NCBI GenBank assembly: GCA_021742025.1
Contig: JAIOWT010000034.1
Location: forward strand, 1 to 8,530
Direction: 5' to 3'
From: Candidatus Nanopelagicales bacterium
GTDB taxonomy: Bacteria; Actinomycetota; Actinomycetes; S36-B12; UBA5976
DNA length: 8,530 bases
Positions 5,654 to 8,530 of the stretch are shown here, piece by piece; position 1 is the first letter of the stretch; every line of letters begins with the position of its first letter. The notes beneath the pieces were generated by a model. It did not search any database, had not been told where the DNA came from, and was given only the letters and a program-made list of their open reading frames with translations. The position numbers and the translations under genes were made by a program.

Positions 5654-7080
5654 CACCTACATTCATTCGTTTGTCTGAACAGTCAGCGGCAATCACACCA
5701 ACATGGGTTCGCTTAGCTGAACTTCTTGCTGCAGTTCTATTCATACTTGCGCTTAAGGGCTTGTCTTCACCGAAGACTGCGCGTCGCGGTAACTTACTTG
5801 GCGCTGCCGGCGCTGCAATTGCAACAGCAGTTGTGTTTTTCTATGGCCAAGAATATTACGGTGGACCAGTTAAGCACTTGCCACAAATTTTGATTGCTAT
5901 CGCAATCGGTTCAATCATTGGTTGGGTCGCAGCGCGTCGAGTACAAATGACTCAAATGCCGCAGATGGTTGCGCTATTCAATGGTGTTGGCGGTGGCGCT
6001 GCTGCCGTAATTTCAGTAATTGAATTCTTAGCCGTTGAATCTGAAAGTGTCCCAATTTTGACCGCAACAATTTTCACGGTTGTAGTTGGTTCAGTTTCAT
6101 TTACTGGTTCGTTACTAACGTTTGCCAAGCTTCAAGAATTGATGACTTCACGTCCGGTAGTTATTCCACTTGGACGCTTCATCACCATCGGTGTTGCTGT
6201 TGCAACTGTGGCCACCGCAGTTCTATTAATTGTTAATCCAAGTAACACTCTTTTATGGCTTCTACTAAACCTGTCACTAGTCCTGGGTATCTTGCTTGTG
6301 CTTCCTGTAGGTGGAGCCGACGTTCCAATCGTTATCTCATTGCTTAACGCTTTCACTGGTTTGTCAGTAGCAGCTTCCGGGTACGTCCTTGGCAACGTTC
6401 TCTTGATTGTTGCAGGAACACTTGTTGGCGCATCTGGAACATTGTTAACTCGCATGATGGCGCAAGCAATGGGCCGTCCACTAACAAATACTTTGTTCGG
6501 TGCATTCACTGCGAGGGCATCGACTTCAACAGCATCAGCTGAAGATCGCCCAGTTAAGTCCGCATCACCTGAAGATGTTGCAATTATGTTGGGTTACGCC
6601 CGCAAGGTAATCATCGTTCCGGGTTATGGTCTAGCGGTTGCTCAGGCGCAAAACACAATTCGCGAACTTGTTGAGTTGTTGGTCGCAAAGGGAATCGAAG
6701 TTGATTACGCAATTCACCCAGTTGCTGGTCGTATGCCAGGACACATGAACGTGTTGCTTGCTGAAGCTAACGTGCCTTACGAACAGCTAAAGGAAATGGA
6801 TGAAATCAATCCAGAATTCCCATCAACTGATGTTGCCTTGGTAGTTGGCGCGAACGATGTTGTTAACCCAGCGGCTCGCGATGACAAGACGGCACCTATT
6901 TATGGCATGCCAATCCTGAACGTGGACCAAGCGCAGCAAGTCGTTTTCCTAAAGCGCTCAATGCGCCCAGGTTTCGCTGGAATCGAGAATGAAGTGCTCT
7001 TTGATCCAAAAACTTCACTTCTTTTCGGTGATGCCAAGGATTCTTTGACCAAGGTAGTTAACTCACTGAAAACCCTGTAG
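5650..7080 (+). CDS. pntB: NAD(P) transhydrogenase beta subunit, proton channel plus NADP(H)-binding domain III
   Basis: This 476-residue subunit combines the rest of the membrane domain (about nine helices, residues 20-270) with the soluble NADP(H) domain III (from about 310). Domain III motifs are all present: PGYGLAVAQAQ (324-334), HPVAGRMPGHMN (356-367), VGANDVVNP (399-407), KRSM (435-438), GFAGIEN (441-447) and LFGDAK (458-463). In the membrane part, Asp224 and Asn233 in the GGADVPIVISLLN segment line up with E. coli Asp213 and Asn222. The E. coli His91 position is Asn111 here, in MVALFNGVGGG. The ATG overlaps the pntAB stop (ATGA, 5650-5653), and GAGGTG (5639-5644) lies 5 nt before it. 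With PntAA and PntAB it couples inward proton flow to NADPH formation from NADH, feeding biosynthesis and redox defence. Confidence 0.97.
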   Translation: MTPTFIRLSEQSAAITPTWVRLAELLAAVLFILALKGLSSPKTARRGNLLGAAGAAIATAVVFFYGQEYYGGPVKHLPQILIAIAIGSIIGWVAARRVQMTQMPQMVALFNGVGGGAAAVISVIEFLAVESESVPILTATIFTVVVGSVSFTGSLLTFAKLQELMTSRPVVIPLGRFITIGVAVATVATAVLLIVNPSNTLLWLLLNLSLVLGILLVLPVGGADVPIVISLLNAFTGLSVAASGYVLGNVLLIVAGTLVGASGTLLTRMMAQAMGRPLTNTLFGAFTARASTSTASAEDRPVKSASPEDVAIMLGYARKVIIVPGYGLAVAQAQNTIRELVELLVAKGIEVDYAIHPVAGRMPGHMNVLLAEANVPYEQLKEMDEINPEFPSTDVALVVGANDVVNPAARDDKTAPIYGMPILNVDQAQQVVFLKRSMRPGFAGIENEVLFDPKTSLLFGDAKDSLTKVVNSLKTL

Positions 7081-7108
7081 TTAGGGCGACTCGGACGTTT
7101 TGGACACA

Positions 7109-7128
7109 AACGGGGTAACCCCTGCGTT
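7109..7128 (+). terminator. Imperfect hairpin after pntB, possible terminator or operator
   Basis: AACG (7109-7112) can pair with CGTT (7125-7128), continued by GGG with CCC around a short TAAC loop and with a two-base TG bulge on the right arm. The core GGGGTAACCCC (7112-7122) is a near-perfect palindrome by itself. No T-run follows, so a factor-independent terminator is doubtful. A smaller hairpin CCCT/AGGG (7073-7076, 7083-7086) spans the pntB stop codon. The region from the stop to the next ATG is 136 nt. Confidence 0.35.
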
Positions 7129-7132
7129 CAGG

Positions 7133-7171
7133 TGAATATCCCAATCACTTAGGGCATTCTTGATGAATATC
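7133..7171 (+). repeat. Paired TGAATATC direct repeats upstream of the response regulator
   Basis: TGAATATC occurs at 7133-7140 and 7164-7171, 31 bp apart start to start, which is close to three helical turns and would put both sites on the same face. The first copy is preceded by CAGG and the second is followed by AGGTC. Such a pair could bind the response regulator encoded just downstream, but this is inference. Confidence 0.4.
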
Positions 7172-7180
7172 AGGTCATCA
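7161..7180. repeat. Inverted repeat TGATGA/TCATCA upstream of the response regulator
   Basis: TGATGA (7161-7166) and TCATCA (7175-7180) are perfect 6-bp inverted repeats with an 8-nt spacer that contains most of the second TGAATATC copy. The dyad lies about 37 nt before the ATG at 7217, a sensible place for an operator. Confidence 0.4.
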
Positions 7181-7216
7181 CGGGGGTGTGCCTGTAGTGG
7201 GGTAACGGTGTATTAA

Positions 7217-7885
7217 ATGTCTTCAAGATTGGTACTGGTTGTCGAAGATGACGATCTCTTGCGCGAGCTGATTGCTACCGCGCTCGAAGTCCGAGGTTAT
7301 GCCGTTCAAACCGCATCAAATGTAGTTGATGCCAAGAAACTCTTTCATGCAACGGATCCTGATGGCTTAGTACTTGATGTAGATCTAGGTCCAGGACCAA
7401 ATGGTTTTGACTTTGCTCAGACCGCACTTAAAGAAGCCCCAGGAACCGGTGTTGTTTTCTTAACGCAATTGCCGGATCCAAGATTTGCTGTTGAAAACGA
7501 ACAAGGTTTACCAAATGGAATCGCATACATCCGTAAGTCTGCTCTAGCTGACTTGAACGTTTTGTATGACGCTCTAGATGTCGCGATGCGTGGGGAAGTA
7601 ACATCGTTGCATCGACATGACTTAGACAAATCTCGTCCGTTTGCTGCACTCACCGTAAAGCAAATCGAAGTTCTTCATTTGATGTCACAGGGTAAGTCAA
7701 ACGCGCAAATTGCAGCAGCCCGCGGCACTTCACTTAAGGCAACTGAAGATGCAATTCGCCGTGCGTGTCAGGCAATCGGTATTGATAGTTCACTAGAAGG
7801 AAATTCCCGAACCGCTGCTGTTACAAAATATTTAGGCGTTGTCGGAATCAGAGCTGACAATAAATCTGACCAAGTGTCGATTTAG
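7217..7885 (+). CDS. Response regulator with receiver domain and divergent LuxR-type HTH
   Basis: This 222-residue protein has an N-terminal receiver domain (about 4-125) with the acidic pair Asp11/Asp12 in VVEDDDLLRE, phospho-acceptor Asp54 in LVLDVDLGPGPNG, Thr83 in VVFLTQ and Lys107 in YIRKSAL. All receiver residues needed for phosphorylation are therefore present. Residues 145-190 form a LuxR/GerE-like helix-turn-helix: LTVKQIEVLHLMSQGKSNAQIA is close to the family. The recognition part reads TSLKATEDAIRRACQAIGI, where most members have TVKxHvxxIxxKLgv, so its target is probably different from classic NarL sites. The ATG has only a weak GGTG (7207-7210) before it. It probably forms an operon with the membrane protein gene 2 nt downstream, its likely signalling partner. 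Confidence 0.88.
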   Translation: MSSRLVLVVEDDDLLRELIATALEVRGYAVQTASNVVDAKKLFHATDPDGLVLDVDLGPGPNGFDFAQTALKEAPGTGVVFLTQLPDPRFAVENEQGLPNGIAYIRKSALADLNVLYDALDVAMRGEVTSLHRHDLDKSRPFAALTVKQIEVLHLMSQGKSNAQIAAARGTSLKATEDAIRRACQAIGIDSSLEGNSRTAAVTKYLGVVGIRADNKSDQVSI

Positions 7886-7887
7886 GA

Positions 7888-8530
7888 ATGCATTCGGCAG
7901 CTATGGAAAACGCCAAAGTTGATTCCGGAAACAACTCTCTTTGGTATTTGCTTGGTCTGCGTTCATCATTAGGTTTTCGTTTAACACTTCTATTCTTATT
8001 TCCAGGATTCCTAAGTCCGATCTTCATTGATCGCGCAGACTATGGCGGATCATTTCTGCTTTGGACAGGTTTGATTCTGCTTGCGCATTCCGGATTCTCA
8101 ATAACGATTTTGATTGCCGGAAGACTTATCCACGGAAGTCGCAAAAATGAATCGCATCCAATTGCGACTTTGATTGCCTTTGCCTGTGCCCAAAGCATTA
8201 GAGGTTCAATCCTTGGTTTTTCTACGGTATTCCTTGGGTTTACTGATGATCCAAAGCTGGCATTTCGCATTTTAAGCGGCGGCGTATTCATCACAACTGT
8301 GTTGTCCGTAATCGCAATTAGCATTGCAATTTTCGATCAGCATTCAAACTTAGTGCGAAATCTGGAAAATAAAACTAGCGAGTTATCGCAGCTACGCATC
8401 TCGATGGACACTCGTTTGCAAGAGGCGGCGAAAAACTTGCGAGAGTACGCGCAGCAAGTTGTTACTCCTCGTATTGATCAAATCGATCAGTTGTTGGTTG
8501 CATTAAAGTCCGGCGGAAATAAAGACGTCG
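7888..8530 (+). CDS. Membrane protein with coiled coil, candidate sensor partner of the regulator (partial, 3' end outside window)
   Basis: The frame starting at ATG 7888 has no stop up to the window edge, giving 214 codons. Hydrophobic segments near residues 28-47, 56-78, 92-117 and 126-150 suggest four transmembrane helices, and about 152-206 is a charged helix (ENKTSELSQLRISMDTRLQEAAKNL) likely to be a coiled coil running into the cytoplasm. TM helices followed by a signalling-type coiled coil resemble the input half of a sensor kinase, but no kinase motif is within reach. The gene begins 2 nt after the response regulator stop, so the pair is probably co-translated. The internal ATG at 7903 (residue 6) is a possible alternative start, since neither has a well-spaced Shine-Dalgarno site. 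I do not recognise a named family. Confidence 0.75.
   Translation, partial: MHSAAMENAKVDSGNNSLWYLLGLRSSLGFRLTLLFLFPGFLSPIFIDRADYGGSFLLWTGLILLAHSGFSITILIAGRLIHGSRKNESHPIATLIAFACAQSIRGSILGFSTVFLGFTDDPKLAFRILSGGVFITTVLSVIAISIAIFDQHSNLVRNLENKTSELSQLRISMDTRLQEAAKNLREYAQQVVTPRIDQIDQLLVALKSGGNKDV

Larger units (their letters stand above)
7112..7206 (+). repeat. Paired GGGGTAAC octamers in the regulator's upstream region
   Basis: GGGGTAAC occurs at 7112-7119 and again at 7199-7206, the second copy ending 11 nt before the regulator's ATG. Two exact octamers in 136 nt of non-coding DNA suggest a protein-binding site, but G-runs are common in the stretch and chance cannot be excluded. Confidence 0.35.

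Noticed and set aside
6132..6509. 125-residue open frame on the - strand inside pntB
   Set aside because: pntB is certain by its motifs; the antisense frame is rich in Thr, Ser, Pro and Arg as expected from reading hydrophobic codons backwards.
8040..8324. 94-residue open frame on the - strand near the right edge
   Set aside because: The + strand frame from 7888 is longer, stays open to the edge, has sensible membrane topology and is adjacent to the regulator gene, so the antisense frame is a shadow.

Overview
The window reads as chromosomal DNA from a streamlined, moderate-GC actinobacterium. By eye the GC content is near the middle, low for the phylum. The evidence is the actinobacterial style of several proteins: a DEAD-box helicase tail with an ITGAKEPTGI-type ending, a Scy/FilP/DivIVA-like Ala/Glu-rich coiled-coil protein, a BcrA-like ABC ATPase with an LDA Q-loop, a three-gene proton-translocating transhydrogenase, and a LuxR-tailed response regulator. 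Tight packing, short gaps and a probable leaderless start also fit. A freshwater acI/Nanopelagicales or Luna-type lineage is my guess; it is not proven by the sequence.

All recognisable genes are on the + strand. Left part (1-1658): the C-terminal tail of a probable DEAD/DEAH-box RNA helicase, an 83-nt gap with a perfect inverted repeat and a candidate promoter, then a 441-residue coiled-coil protein that contains two blocks of 11-residue repeats. A 9-bp hairpin spans its stop codon. Middle (1702-4141): a candidate leaderless transcript encoding an ABC ATPase, its ABC-2 membrane partner (ATGA overlap) and a TauE/SafE (TSUP) family permease 2 nt further on. This looks like one transport operon of unknown substrate.

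Next (4188-7080) is a complete pntAA-pntAB-pntB operon, encoding the proton-translocating NAD(P)+ transhydrogenase in its split three-subunit form. The NAD site, the RQD loop and the NADP domain motifs are all intact. It would use the proton gradient to turn NADH into NADPH, and it has its own -10-like element and Shine-Dalgarno site.

Right part (7081-8530): a 136-nt intergenic region unusually rich in small direct and inverted repeats, then a response regulator (receiver plus divergent LuxR-type HTH). Two nt after it begins a reading frame that stays open to the window edge and encodes a membrane protein with about four transmembrane helices followed by a coiled coil. The last two look like a signalling pair, with the membrane protein as candidate sensor; its C-terminus is outside the window.

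Nothing seen amounts to a clear new defence or mobile system. The most interesting items are the hendecad-repeat coiled-coil protein, the regulator/membrane-protein pair with its repeat-rich upstream region, and the Asn at the position of E. coli PntB His91.
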